This document shows, piece after piece, positions 9,328-18,401 of a DNA stretch of 64,000 bases. The notes below the pieces were generated by a model. That model was not told the origin of the DNA and ran no database searches. It was given only the letters and a program-made list of their open reading frames with translations. The translations under genes and the position numbers were made by a program. Source of the stretch: Chryseobacterium indologenes. Its GTDB lineage: Bacteria > Bacteroidota > Bacteroidia > Flavobacteriales > Weeksellaceae. Each line of letters starts with the position of its first letter. The stretch's first letter is position 1. The stretch lies in assembly GCA_016025055.1 (NCBI GenBank), contig CP065590.1, forward strand, positions 1,302,001 to 1,366,000, in the 5' to 3' direction.

Positions 9328-10083
9328 ATGAAACATTATCCATTCATCCTGTTTTATCTTTTCTGCAACGTTTTTATTTATGCGTTCCATAGTAGTTTAT
9401 GGGTATATCTGGCATGTTTTCTGGGGTTTTCTGCAGTTGTAGTCTGGGGATCTTTTGATATTGAACTTGGATATTTCGTCAACAGTATCACTCATAAACG
9501 AACAAAAGTAAAAGAAGTTGCCTTGACTTTTGATGACGGTCCTACAGAATTTACCCCAAAGTTTTTAGATCTTTTAAAGCAGCACCAGGTAAAAGCCACA
9601 TTTTTCTGTATCGGAAAACAGATTGAAAAATATCCTGAAACTTTTCAAAGAATTATTGCTGAGGGACATACGATCGGAAACCATACCTTATCACATTCCA
9701 ATTCAACAGGCTTTTTATCAACAAAAAAAATGATTGCTGAAATTGAGAACTGTGACACCGTCATACAGAAGGCAGGAAATATAAAAACGGATTTATACAG
9801 ACCCCCATTTGGTGTTACCAACCCCAATATTGCAAAAGCCATTATAAGAACACATAAAAAAAGTATTGGATGGAATGTCCGTTCCCTGGATACCATTACC
9901 GGTGACGAAAAGAAAATCTTTCGAAGAATAACCCAGAATCTACGAAAGGGCAGCATTATCCTTCTTCACGATACATCAGACAAGACCTATCGTGTACTGG
10001 CAGATTTATTAGTATTTTTGAAAAATAAAAACTACTCAACATTCACTGTTGATTCAATTATAAATTCAAAGAAAAATGATTAA
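9328..10083 (+). CDS. NodB-type polysaccharide deacetylase, membrane anchored
   Basis: A 251-residue protein. Two hydrophobic segments (about 5-20 and 24-42) anchor the N-terminus, followed by a NodB domain. The metal and catalytic motifs are present: TFDDGP (67-72) and GNHTLSH with His119 and His123. RPPFG and ILLHD follow at the usual spacing. Family members remove N- or O-acetyl groups from sugar polymers. Its 3' end overlaps lolA by eight bases, so it belongs to the pigment operon. A role in trimming an ester or acetyl group on the pigment or its glycan carrier is possible but unsupported. Confidence 0.88.
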   Translation: MKHYPFILFYLFCNVFIYAFHSSLWVYLACFLGFSAVVVWGSFDIELGYFVNSITHKRTKVKEVALTFDDGPTEFTPKFLDLLKQHQVKATFFCIGKQIEKYPETFQRIIAEGHTIGNHTLSHSNSTGFLSTKKMIAEIENCDTVIQKAGNIKTDLYRPPFGVTNPNIAKAIIRTHKKSIGWNVRSLDTITGDEKKIFRRITQNLRKGSIILLHDTSDKTYRVLADLLVFLKNKNYSTFTVDSIINSKKND

Positions 10084-10702
10084 AAATATTGCTTTTGGAG
10101 CATTTTTACTGATTTCGGGTCTTTATTCTGCCCAAAATACGGCAATGTCGGGAGCTGAAGCCAAAGCATTTGTTTCAAAAGTTTCTTCGGAAACCAAAGA
10201 GATCAGGACGTTGCAAAGTGATTTTACCCAGACCAAGAAAATGGATTTTCTGGATAAAAGCATCATTACCTATGGAAAGATGTCTCTGCAGACCCCGAAT
10301 ATGCTGAGCTGGAAATACACAAAACCTTACCAATACAGCATTGTTTTTAAAAGTAACAAAATATACATCAATGACCAGGGGAAAAAATCTTCTGTAGATG
10401 CCAAAAGTAAAACCTTTGAGAAGATCAACAAGCTTATTGTCGGAAGCTCAAACGGAACTATGTTTAATGATCCTGAGTTTACGGTAACGTATTTCAAAAA
10501 CGGGAATTATACTATTGCCAGATTTGTTCCCAAGACCTCTCAGCTGTTGAAATATATCAAACAGATTGAGCTTCACTTTCCCAAGAACCAGTCAACGGTT
10601 TCCCAGGTGAATATGACGGAAGCTTCCGGAGATACTACAAATATCGTTTTCAAAAATACCAAGGTCAATGCTTCCATTCCTGCGTCAGAGTTTAGTTTAT
10701 AG
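10076..10702 (+). CDS. LolA-like outer-membrane lipoprotein carrier
   Basis: A 208-residue secreted protein with a signal peptide ending near LYSAQ. The LolA-family pattern is visible: IRTLQSDFTQTKKMDFLDK, then GKMSLQTPNMLSWKYTKPYQ, the usual region for shielding lipid. LolA carries lipoproteins across the periplasm; cluster-encoded LolA-like proteins in aryl-polyene loci are thought to carry the lipid-like pigment to the outer membrane. It overlaps the deacetylase at its 5' end, and the next lipoprotein gene starts inside its 3' end. The fold call is firm; the cargo is inferred. Confidence 0.85.
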   Translation: MIKNIAFGAFLLISGLYSAQNTAMSGAEAKAFVSKVSSETKEIRTLQSDFTQTKKMDFLDKSIITYGKMSLQTPNMLSWKYTKPYQYSIVFKSNKIYINDQGKKSSVDAKSKTFEKINKLIVGSSNGTMFNDPEFTVTYFKNGNYTIARFVPKTSQLLKYIKQIELHFPKNQSTVSQVNMTEASGDTTNIVFKNTKVNASIPASEFSL

Positions 10703-11303
10703 TCTGATTTTAGTTCTGGCAGTCTCTTGTAAGGGCTATCAGCTTACAGGGGCAACGCCTGTTCCGGCCAAAGAAAAAATGGTTGAGAACTTGTATTTTT
10801 CGTCCGGAGAAGATTATGTTTACAAATGCCAAATGGATATTTACAGCAACCATATAAGCGGTATCCTGATTATTAAAAAACTGAATGAATCTACTCACAG
10901 AGTAGCTTTAACTTCTGATTTCGGTAATAAACTTATTGATTTTGAGGTTTCGGATACTGATTTTAAGCTTCATTATGTTCTTCCCGATCTCGACAAGAAG
11001 ATGGTCATTAATTTTCTGAAGAATGATTTCCAACAGCTTTTGAAAAGACAATATCCCGTCAATGAAAGTTTTGAAAATGACCATTCAAGAATTTACCTTT
11101 CAAAGGCAGACCCAAAAAGCTATTATCTGTTCTTTAACAAAGAGAATAACCTGCTGAAACAAATCATTTACACGAAAAATAATAAGGAAAAGATCGATTT
11201 TACTTTTGATGCGAAAAAGCCTATCTTCGCAGATAGCTTAAGCCTGCAGCATAAGGATTTTAAGATCAATATCAAACTATTTCAAATAACTGACACCGAA
11301 TAA
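10668..11303 (+). CDS. Putative outer-membrane lipoprotein of the pigment cluster
   Basis: A 211-residue protein beginning with a hydrophobic stretch that ends in the lipobox LAVSC, so it is probably lipidated at Cys. The rest is rich in beta strands (ISGILIIKKL, THRVALTSDFG, KLIDFEVSDTDFKLHYVLPD), resembling LolB/LolA-like half barrels, but I cannot assign a family with certainty. The ATG at 10668 lies 35 bases inside lolA; a start just before the hydrophobic core is also possible. A LolB-like receptor for the LolA product is the best guess. Confidence 0.7.
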   Translation: MLPFLRQSLVYSLILVLAVSCKGYQLTGATPVPAKEKMVENLYFSSGEDYVYKCQMDIYSNHISGILIIKKLNESTHRVALTSDFGNKLIDFEVSDTDFKLHYVLPDLDKKMVINFLKNDFQQLLKRQYPVNESFENDHSRIYLSKADPKSYYLFFNKENNLLKQIIYTKNNKEKIDFTFDAKKPIFADSLSLQHKDFKINIKLFQITDTE

Positions 11304-11325
11304 TTTTAACCTGAAAAAACAGTGT

Positions 11326-11706
11326 ATGCAAACGATTCTCAAAGACTTTTATACTTTACAATCATACGAAAAAGCAGAAAACGGAGCGTATACTGCTCAT
11401 ATCAGTTTAAATAAAGACCATGATATTTTCAAGGGCCACTTTCCGGGAAATCCGGTTACACCGGGAGTTTGTATGATGCAGATCATTAAAGAACTGACCG
11501 AAGAGTTTACAGGTTCTCAATTATTTTTAAAAACGGCCTCCAATGTGAAGTTCATGGCCATTATCAATCCTTTTGAGACCCCTGATCTGGTTCTTCAACT
11601 GGATATTAACGAAAATGAAGAAGATGTTAAAGTAAAAAACTCGACTTCTTTTGGCGAGACTATTGCATTAAAATTGTCCGTAAGCTATAAAAAAATACCA
11701 TCATGA
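11326..11706 (+). CDS. FabZ-like hotdog dehydratase with Gln at the catalytic Glu position
   Basis: A 126-residue single-hotdog protein with the FabZ motif GHFPGNPVTPGVCMMQ. His38 is the catalytic histidine. In FabZ, HFPGHPxMPGVLxIE places a catalytic Glu 14 residues after this His; here that position is Gln52. Aryl-polyene systems use a pair of unlike dehydratase subunits, so this may be the subunit that supplies His and relies on the partner cut by the left edge. Alternatively it has another hotdog activity. It lies between the lipoprotein gene and a periplasmic protein, overlapping the latter by four bases. Confidence 0.8.
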   Translation: MQTILKDFYTLQSYEKAENGAYTAHISLNKDHDIFKGHFPGNPVTPGVCMMQIIKELTEEFTGSQLFLKTASNVKFMAIINPFETPDLVLQLDINENEEDVKVKNSTSFGETIALKLSVSYKKIPS

Positions 11707-12179
11707 AACTGATCCTGTCTTTCGTAGCGGCTTTTATTTTTTTCTTTCAATCTGATCTTGAAGCATTGAGGAACAGCTATGCAAAAGCCAATGAATCTAC
11801 TGCCAATACAGAAAAATTTATTGAAATAGCAGACAAGCAATCCGGCTCTGATCCTGTCTCGGTTGGATATAAAGCCGCGGCTAAAATCATGGAAGCAAAA
11901 GTTTCTAAGGGCAATAGAAAAGCACTGGTAAAAACGGGCGCTACAAGCCTTGAAGGAGTCATTAAAAGCAATCCAAACAATGCTGAGCTGCGTCTGATCC
12001 GACTAAGTGTTCAGGAAAATATACCGAAAATTGTAGGATACAGAGGAAGCCTGAAGGATGACAAAGCCTTCTTATTAAACAATTACAGCAAACAGAATAC
12101 AGCCTTAAAAAACTATATCAAGAGGTTTGCCATGCAGTCCAAAACCATTACCGAGGCTGAAAGAGCCGCTTTAAAATAA
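11703..12179 (+). CDS. Uncharacterised periplasmic protein of the pigment cluster
   Basis: A 158-residue protein with a short signal peptide (hydrophobic to about residue 16, FIFFFQS). The mature part is helical and repeat-like (GYKAAAKIMEAKVSKGNRKA, SNPNNAELRLIRLSVQENIP), resembling a TPR-type or adaptor fold. It overlaps the hotdog gene by the ATGA at 11703 and ends four bases before the glycosyltransferase, so it is part of the operon. No catalytic motif is visible. The function is unknown; a periplasmic helper for pigment delivery is only a guess. Confidence 0.7.
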   Translation: MKLILSFVAAFIFFFQSDLEALRNSYAKANESTANTEKFIEIADKQSGSDPVSVGYKAAAKIMEAKVSKGNRKALVKTGATSLEGVIKSNPNNAELRLIRLSVQENIPKIVGYRGSLKDDKAFLLNNYSKQNTALKNYIKRFAMQSKTITEAERAALK

Positions 12180-12183
12180 AACC

Positions 12184-13356
12184 ATGTCCCTCGCCCAAGT
12201 ACAAAATGCAATTTCTGAAAAGAAGATCTGTGTTTTAATCCCTACCTTCAATAATGAAAAAACTCTGAAAAGAGTGATCGACGGTGTTCTTGATTACACC
12301 GAAAGTATTATTGTGATCAACGACGGTTCTATAGATTCCACACCGGATATTCTTACACAATATCCGCTGATTACGGTTGTAACCCTGCCTGAAAATAAAG
12401 GGAAAGGAAATGCTCTGAAAACAGGTTTCAGAAAGGCAAAAGAGCTCGGTTTTGATTATGCCGTTACGATAGATTCAGACGGGCAGCATTATCCGGATGA
12501 CATTCCGGTTTTTGTTAATGCCCTTCTCCAAGAAAAAGAAGATGTACTGCTGATTGGAAACAGAAATATGTCTCAGGACGGCATCCCAAAGAAAAGCAGC
12601 TTCGGAAACAGGTTTTCTAATTTCTGGTTCTGGTTTGACACCGGAATTAAACTGGAAGATACACAATCGGGTTACAGACTTTATCCTTTACATAAAATAC
12701 CAAAGAAATATTTTACTCCGAAGTTTGAATTTGAGATTGAGATTATTGTAAGAACTGCCTGGAGGCATGTCCCGGTAAAGAATGTTCCGATAAAAGTATT
12801 GTATGATCCGGCTGAAAGAGTGTCTCATTTCCGGCCATTCAGGGACTTTACAAGGATCAGCATTCTGAATACTATTCTGGTAACGATTACTCTTTTTTAT
12901 ATTATTCCGAGAAATTTTGTGAATAATTTCAAAAAAAAAAGCTTTAAAAAATTCATACAGGAAGATGTCTTAGAAAGTGACGGAAGTAACCGCACTAAAG
13001 CATTTTCGATAGCTTTGGGAGTATTTATAGGGCTTTCTCCATTCTGGGGATTTCAGACGTTGCTTGTGATCAGTCTTTCTGTTCTTTTTAAACTGAATAA
13101 GGTGTTGGCCTTTGTAGCCTCCAATGTGAGCCTTCCACCATTTATTCCTTTTATTATTGCAGCGTCTCTGTTTCTGGGCGCACCATTTGTAAGTGGCGAC
13201 AGCGATATTCTCAGCCAGGATTTAAATTTTGATTTGATCAGGAATAATCTTCTCCAGTACGTTATTGGAAGTTTGATCTTAAGCACTTCACTGTCTGCTA
13301 TTTGTGGGATCACAACATTTCTTTTTTTGAATAAGCTAAATCCAGAGAATAACTAA
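12184..13356 (+). CDS. GT2 glycosyltransferase fused to DUF2062 membrane domain
   Basis: A 390-residue fusion. Residues about 12-230 are a dolichol-phosphate-mannose-synthase-like GT2 domain: CVLIPTFNNEKTL, VINDGSIDSTP, GKGNALKTGFRKA, TIDSDGQHYPDD (the DxD motif) and QSGYRLYPL. After one TM segment, the C-terminal 120 residues hold DUF2062 (FSIALGVFIGLSPFWGFQTL, ASNVSLPPFIPFIIAASLFL) with further TM spans. GT2 genes recur in aryl-polyene clusters and may glycosylate a lipid carrier or the pigment; the acceptor is unknown. It is the last gene of the + strand arm and converges on the gene at 13405 with only a 48-base gap. Confidence 0.87.
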   Translation: MSLAQVQNAISEKKICVLIPTFNNEKTLKRVIDGVLDYTESIIVINDGSIDSTPDILTQYPLITVVTLPENKGKGNALKTGFRKAKELGFDYAVTIDSDGQHYPDDIPVFVNALLQEKEDVLLIGNRNMSQDGIPKKSSFGNRFSNFWFWFDTGIKLEDTQSGYRLYPLHKIPKKYFTPKFEFEIEIIVRTAWRHVPVKNVPIKVLYDPAERVSHFRPFRDFTRISILNTILVTITLFYIIPRNFVNNFKKKSFKKFIQEDVLESDGSNRTKAFSIALGVFIGLSPFWGFQTLLVISLSVLFKLNKVLAFVASNVSLPPFIPFIIAASLFLGAPFVSGDSDILSQDLNFDLIRNNLLQYVIGSLILSTSLSAICGITTFLFLNKLNPENN

Positions 13357-13404
13357 GCTCCTATATCAATAAGATAAAAGGATTTGAAGGATTGTATCAG
13401 TAAC

Positions 13405-13770
13405 TTATTTAAAAACAACATCTGCAAATGATAAAGGCCCCATCATTACTGTCACAAAAATAGCAAGAATCACCATTGCCAGTTGGGTAGTATGATAAAC
13501 CTTTCCGTACTCCGTTTCTTTTATTTCAAATGTAAATTTGATCTTATCCGGCCTTCTGATGATCCGCCAGATGAATAGGAGAATAATAAGGTTTAAAAAG
13601 ATAGGTAGAAAGAGAAATAACTTACTTCCGTAACTGTCTTTATTGTTTCCGAAACTGTGAATAGGTATTGTATCAGGTACAGACTTGTATACGGAACACA
13701 GGTATAACAAATAACAAGTGATGATAACAAACGGAACCGCAAACAGGATCTTTATGTACTTGGGAATCAT
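13405..13770 (-). CDS. Small membrane protein, DUF1648-like
   Basis: A 121-residue protein with three hydrophobic segments (about 8-26, 50-70 and 97-115). The first periplasmic loop, SVPDTIPIHSFGNNKDSYGS, resembles the DUF1648 motif, where a Pro-Ile-Pro-x-His segment precedes a glycine-rich stretch. Its start overlaps the stop of the C45-family gene (ATGA at 13767-13770), so the two are cotranslated at the end of the - strand arm. No enzyme motif is visible. The family call is moderately sure and the role unknown. Confidence 0.65.
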   Translation of the reverse strand: MIPKYIKILFAVPFVIITCYLLYLCSVYKSVPDTIPIHSFGNNKDSYGSKLFLFLPIFLNLIILLFIWRIIRRPDKIKFTFEIKETEYGKVYHTTQLAMVILAIFVTVMMGPLSFADVVFK

Positions 13771-15452
13771 TTTAATTTCTTTAAAGTTTTATGCAAATAT
13801 TTTTCGACATTTTTCTTATCCGGAATGGTGGTAATTTCTTTTGTAAGTGCCATTTCAAATTCCGTTTTTGCCTTTGAAAATTCTTTTTTGTAAAAATAAT
13901 ACTTCCCGGCCAGAAAATATCCTTTCCAAAAATCAGGATTTAAAGATAGATACCGGCTTAGAAAATCATCCGTCAATATTCCTCTACCACGGATAGCATC
14001 ACTCACTTTTATATTTATCTGCCGGTATGTTTCATAATTCCTGAATTCTTCTGAGTTTACGAATGGGTCTGTGGCAATATTTAAACCTGATTTTGCCAAA
14101 TTATCTTTTTGAAGACCATGATCTGAAAAAATTTCATTGAGATCGTAACATACGAATTCTCCCAATTGATAAGGATTAGAAGAGACCCAGACCAACCTCT
14201 TCTCAGGAGAGAAAATCACCGAATGATGGGCCAGAAGCTGGTTAAGAGCTTTTTCATTGCCATATCCTATTTTTTTATCCTTTAGACCGGACCTGTTTCT
14301 TAGAATAGCAGCTATTTTTTCCGGGTTAAGCTTTTTTTCTTCCTGCAAAAGCTCCTGAAGCTTTTCATACCGGTATGCTGAATGGCTTTCTTCGATATGT
14401 TTCTGGTTTTTCAGGTCATTTTTATAGGCATCAGACTGAAAGTGGTTGGTACAAATCACCTGGCTTGTATTCTGTACTTTAAATACACCGAAATTTTTAG
14501 GGGAAACTTCAATGATCACCGCATTTTTATCTGCGGCACTTCCTACAAGAATAGATTCTGAAACGAAAACCTTTCTCTTTCCGGCAATCGCTATGGCTTC
14601 TTCTATCGTTCCGGCATATTGCAATATCTCTCGTGTTACCAGCGAAATAGGCGTTTTTGCGGTGAGTGGAATCTTAGATTTTCCGGCATTGATGGTCACT
14701 GTAATTCCCTTTTTATTCATTCCCGAGACCACTCCAATCATTCCCGGCCAGCTTACGGACATATAGGGAATTCCCGTATCGGGTTCCACAAATTCCACCA
14801 CTTTGTTTTTTGCAAAATCATCGCCTACGTAAAAATCAAAATTTCTACCGATCAGCAGATCTCCGTCTTCCGTATTTTCGTTCCATACTGCCAGTGAGGT
14901 ACAGCCGACCATCGCAAGATCCTGCATTGCATGTCCGATATCATGAGCGCCATGCAGATAAAGGTTTCTTAAGTATTTTGGAGCAATAAAATTATACTGA
15001 TCTGAAGAATATTGTGATAAACCGAATAATTCGGCCTGATAATCTTCCCTGACATTAAGATACATTTTTCTGTTATACCATTTCAGGAAGCCTCTCAATA
15101 GTTTTTGTCGGAATTTTGAAGGCACAAAACCTTCCACTTTTGAAAAGAAAATTCCTTCCTGCTTCTGCATGAGATCTTGAGTCAAGGCTCCGTTATTATA
15201 TCCTAGTTGCAAAGGATTTCCATGGATATAAAGTTCCCACAGCTGCTGCTTGTTTTTGGTCAGAAAATTTTGGTTAAAACTGAATGTGGTATCGTTAACC
15301 TTAGTTACCTTAGGAATTTCCAGCGGATATTGTTTGACATCAGGGATATGGTGAACAGACTTGGAGATCCCGCATGAAATGAGGATAAAAGCAAAAAGAG
15401 AGTACAAAAACAATCTTTTATAAGGCAGATTATGGAGATTAGTTTTTTTCAC
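13767..15452 (-). CDS. C45-family autoproteolytic acyltransferase/hydrolase, lipoprotein
   Basis: A 561-residue lipoprotein with signal LYSLFAFILISC (lipid Cys27). The middle is an Ntn-hydrolase of the acyl-CoA:6-APA acyltransferase (C45) family: VGCTSLAVWNENTEDGDLL with Cys184, the expected N-terminal nucleophile after self-cleavage, then GRNFDFY and SWPGMIGVVSGMNKKGI. The C-terminal 100 residues look TPR-like (FLAGKYYFYKKEFSKAKTEF). Twelve bases separate it from the FAD-enzyme gene upstream. Flexirubins are esters of an aryl-polyene acid with a dialkylresorcinol, so a periplasm-facing acyltransferase here could form that ester. That is inference; a hydrolase or amidase role is equally open. 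Confidence 0.82.
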   Translation of the reverse strand: MKKTNLHNLPYKRLFLYSLFAFILISCGISKSVHHIPDVKQYPLEIPKVTKVNDTTFSFNQNFLTKNKQQLWELYIHGNPLQLGYNNGALTQDLMQKQEGIFFSKVEGFVPSKFRQKLLRGFLKWYNRKMYLNVREDYQAELFGLSQYSSDQYNFIAPKYLRNLYLHGAHDIGHAMQDLAMVGCTSLAVWNENTEDGDLLIGRNFDFYVGDDFAKNKVVEFVEPDTGIPYMSVSWPGMIGVVSGMNKKGITVTINAGKSKIPLTAKTPISLVTREILQYAGTIEEAIAIAGKRKVFVSESILVGSAADKNAVIIEVSPKNFGVFKVQNTSQVICTNHFQSDAYKNDLKNQKHIEESHSAYRYEKLQELLQEEKKLNPEKIAAILRNRSGLKDKKIGYGNEKALNQLLAHHSVIFSPEKRLVWVSSNPYQLGEFVCYDLNEIFSDHGLQKDNLAKSGLNIATDPFVNSEEFRNYETYRQINIKVSDAIRGRGILTDDFLSRYLSLNPDFWKGYFLAGKYYFYKKEFSKAKTEFEMALTKEITTIPDKKNVEKYLHKTLKKLK

Positions 15453-15464
15453 ATTCAGTTTGTA

Positions 15465-16982
15465 TTAAATACCTTTGGTGAGCCGGTTATCAATTGTTTC
15501 TTTTCCCACAATTTCAGCACAGGTATTAAAGGCCCCGATGGTTACTCCCAAAATCCCGTGCATATTGACGGATTGCCCGGTGAGAAAAAGATTATCGATT
15601 TTGGTACGGGGTGAAACCATCGTTTTGAGGGGATTGTCCGAACTTTTCATGTATCCGTACATATTTCCTTCAAAACCGCCTATATAATCCCGGTAAGATA
15701 ATGGTGACGAGGTATAGATCTTATGAATCGCATGTCTCAGATTCGGAATTCTCTTTTCTAAGGCATCAAGCATCTTCTCCGTCTTTTCAAGCTTAAACAT
15801 CATGTACTTCTCTCCTCTCTCATGCTCATCAGCTACTGTATTAAAGGTATTTTCCCATTGTTTTACCTCATCAAAATCCATATAAGAGATTGCTGTGATA
15901 CTTTCTGAAAACCCCGGATAATCTTTGGATGGTGTTGAAGAGAGCATATAAGTTTCCGGCCATGCTTCCTTACGATAACGGAATGCATTCCAGACAAGGT
16001 CTTCAGATGAATAATGATAGATATTATAATTGAAACCCGGCAAATATTGAGGTTTCAAAACCAGATATATACTGAAGCATGACGATACCGGTTTCCAGCT
16101 TAAAACACGGTTTAAAAAAGATCTTTTCAGTCTCTCCTCTCCAATCAGTTTAATAGTAGAGCGAATCTCAATATTTGAAATAAACTGTTTTGCGGCATAT
16201 TGCTTTCCAGCCGTGGTTTTCACTGATTTCAGGATATTATTTTCGCTAAAAACAAATTCTGAAACTTCAGCATGTTTATGAATTTCCACTCCGTACTGAC
16301 GCAGTTTTCTTATCAATAATTTGGAAATCTGGCTACCGCCTTTTACACATTTGTAGGCACTCTGAATGTATGAATTAACCGTTAAAGCATGTACATAGAA
16401 GGGAACATTTTCAGAATCTCCGGCATACAGAAAGTTGGAGCCCAATAAAACTGACTGCAGCTTTTTGTTCTGGGTAACAGATTCTATAAACCTTTTGGTA
16501 TTCAAATGCAGGATTTCTTCGTTATAAGTGTCATTTCCTACCACATTATATCTGGGAAACTGACTGCAGACATACTGAATTTCTTCACAGTAATTTTCGA
16601 GATTCTCTTTTTCTTCAGGAAAATACTTTGTCAGCTGCTCAACAAAATTCTGATAGCCCTGTGCATGGGGATACTCTATCGGGTCATCATCAAATGAAAT
16701 CCTGTCGTAACCATCTTCGTCCATTTTCTGAAGTTTCAGGTCATTCATAATTTCAAGATAAGAAAAGAATCGATGGAGATTCTGCCCTTTTGATAGTCCT
16801 CCCAAATAATGAACTCCGGTATCGAAAATGAGCTTATCTCTTGAAAAGGTTTGAAGATTACCTCCATACTGGTTATTCTTCTCCAGCACACAGACACTGA
16901 GTCCTTCCTTCGCCAAAACAAGAGCCGAAACAAGACCTCCCAATCCGCTGCCGATCACAAGTATGTCATATTCTTTTACCAA
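15465..16982 (-). CDS. CrtI/RetSat-like FAD-dependent oxidoreductase
   Basis: A 505-residue flavoprotein. The N-terminal dinucleotide site is DILVIGSGLGGLVSALVLA (GSGLGG at 11-16) followed by the acidic end of strand 2 in VCVLEKN. The C-terminus LFLTGQSVNMHGILGVTIGA is the typical second FAD-contact block of the phytoene desaturase / retinol saturase superfamily. Such enzymes add or remove double bonds in polyenes, which suits adjusting an aryl polyene. It lies between the acyltransferase gene (17137) and the C45 gene, 154 and 12 bases away. The family is sure; direction of the redox step and substrate are not. Confidence 0.87.
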   Translation of the reverse strand: MVKEYDILVIGSGLGGLVSALVLAKEGLSVCVLEKNNQYGGNLQTFSRDKLIFDTGVHYLGGLSKGQNLHRFFSYLEIMNDLKLQKMDEDGYDRISFDDDPIEYPHAQGYQNFVEQLTKYFPEEKENLENYCEEIQYVCSQFPRYNVVGNDTYNEEILHLNTKRFIESVTQNKKLQSVLLGSNFLYAGDSENVPFYVHALTVNSYIQSAYKCVKGGSQISKLLIRKLRQYGVEIHKHAEVSEFVFSENNILKSVKTTAGKQYAAKQFISNIEIRSTIKLIGEERLKRSFLNRVLSWKPVSSCFSIYLVLKPQYLPGFNYNIYHYSSEDLVWNAFRYRKEAWPETYMLSSTPSKDYPGFSESITAISYMDFDEVKQWENTFNTVADEHERGEKYMMFKLEKTEKMLDALEKRIPNLRHAIHKIYTSSPLSYRDYIGGFEGNMYGYMKSSDNPLKTMVSPRTKIDNLFLTGQSVNMHGILGVTIGAFNTCAEIVGKETIDNRLTKGI

Positions 16983-17136
16983 AGGAGGAATGTGTTTTTA
17001 AATTAAGAAATTAAGAAGGTGGCTCAGATCTTTGTGTTTATTACAGCGAATGTAATATTTCTACAATCTGAAATTCTCAATACATCTTAAAGGTTTTTAG
17101 TTTTTCTGTTAGCTTTCATGGGTAAAAATAGAAAAA

Positions 17137-18022
17137 TTAATCAATATCATCCCAAAAATCGAAATAATTAAACCATTGAAGAGGGTATTTTTTAATCATG
17201 GTTTCCAGATTCCGGACATAAGAATGTAAAAGGCCTTGTGAATCCCGGTTTTTAATATTCTGTGCTACTCTTGCGTATAAGTGGTAATGAAGATTCTTTT
17301 CCTTCATTACATACACGTAGACTACGGGCACCCCAAGCCGTGAAGCAATCAGGAAAGGACCTGCCGGAAATTTAGCGCTTTTTCCCAATAGATCAGCCTC
17401 AAGATACTTTGATCCTTCAAAATACCGGTCGCCCGTGAAACAAATCAACTCATTGTTGGATAAAGCCTGATTGATCTCAAAAATATGAGACATATCTTCT
17501 TTAACGTAGATGAATTTAATATTGCTTTTTTTCACCGAAACAGTCTCCAGATATTCCTTGATCGCTGTTACTTCCTGATCTGTCGTTACCAGGTTGATCT
17601 GGCAATCAAAATCAATATCTGCAAAGAAGTGTTCTGCAATCTCAAAATTCCCGATATGGGCACTGATCAGAACGCCGCCTTTTTTGGCTGCTAATAGGTT
17701 CCGGAGATTTTCGATACCATCAAATTCATACGTATATTTTTCTCTTAATCCTGCAGAAATAGCTGTTTTATCAATCAAAACCTTTCCAAAGGTAAAGTAG
17801 CTTTTAAAGATAGAACGCCTGGCTTTCCAATATCCGTAACTGAGCCTTTTTTGAAAATAATAGAGAATGTACTGATTGCTTTTTTTTCTGAAAAAGAAAA
17901 TAGTAAGCAGCCACAAAGTACAGTACAACATATGAACTCCTGATTCCGATATTTCTAATACACCAGACGAATATTCTGTATCCTGCTACTGTTCCTTTAG
18001 ATTTACCTTTCCATTTGTTCAT
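17137..18022 (-). pseudogene. LpxL/HtrB-like lysophospholipid acyltransferase, frame broken by one indel
   Basis: The N-terminal frame starts at 18022 (MNKWKGKSKGTVAGYRIFVW) and the rest lies in another frame (to 17137). Removing one base in the eight-T run 17880-17887 joins them as FLFQKKSNQYILYYFQKRLS, giving about 294 residues. The catalytic block GGVLISAHIGNFEIAEHFF holds the HX4(D/E) motif with Glu in place of Asp. ICFTGDRYFEGSK and FPAGPFLIASRLGVPVVYVY follow as in LpxL-type acyltransferases. In aryl-polyene clusters an acyltransferase of this type accompanies transfer of the polyene to a lipid. The break is probably a sequencing error. Confidence 0.8.
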
Positions 18023-18035
18023 AAAGTGTAATTTA

Positions 18036-18125
18036 TATAAGACTATACCAATGTAATAATATGACTAAGTATGGCCTGCACACCGTTCTATCATTACATT
18101 GGTATATTTTAATAATATAGATTGG
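18036..18125. repeat. Intergenic palindrome, copy 3 (14-bp perfect arms)
   Basis: TATACCAATGTAAT (18044-18057) is exactly complementary to ATTACATTGGTATA (18093-18106), with partial pairing on both sides. It fills the gap between the second ACP and the acyltransferase gene. The words match copies 1 and 2 near the first ACP. Confidence 0.65.
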
Positions 18126-18133
18126 CCTATCAA

Positions 18134-18401
18134 CTAGGCGTTTTTCTCGGCAATCTTATTTTCAATCGTTGTATAAAAGTCGTCGAATGTTATCATTTTT
18201 TTTGAAATCGGCTTCGCCTAATTTCACACCGAAATTAGATTCAATGACGACAACCATATCAATATAATCAAGGCTGTCTAAGCCTAATGTAGTTTTAAGA
18301 TTTGCCTCGTTGCTGATTTCGTCTCCGTCTACTTCAAATTCGTTTACCAAAAAATCATTAACGATAGCAACAATTTTTCCCCTTTCCATGTTTTTACTCA
18401 A
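18134..18401 (-). pseudogene. Second acyl carrier protein, C-terminus frameshifted
   Basis: The visible frame gives 79 residues with the carrier motif TTLGLDSLDYIDMVV (Ser near position 43), but its end (NDNIRRLLYND) is not ACP-like. Removing one base from the eight-T run 18196-18203 restores DFKKMITFDDFYTTIENKIA to a TAG at 18134-18136, a normal ACP end of about 88 residues. The start overlaps the ketosynthase stop (18394) by eight bases. It is the second carrier of the cluster, on the arm with the aromatic lyase, so it may hold the coumaroyl starter; that is inferred. Confidence 0.82.

Noticed and set aside
10668..10702. The lolA/lipoprotein overlap as another frameshift
   Set aside because: The lolA frame ends in a normal C-terminus and the next frame begins with its own lipoprotein signal (LAVSC), so these are two genes.
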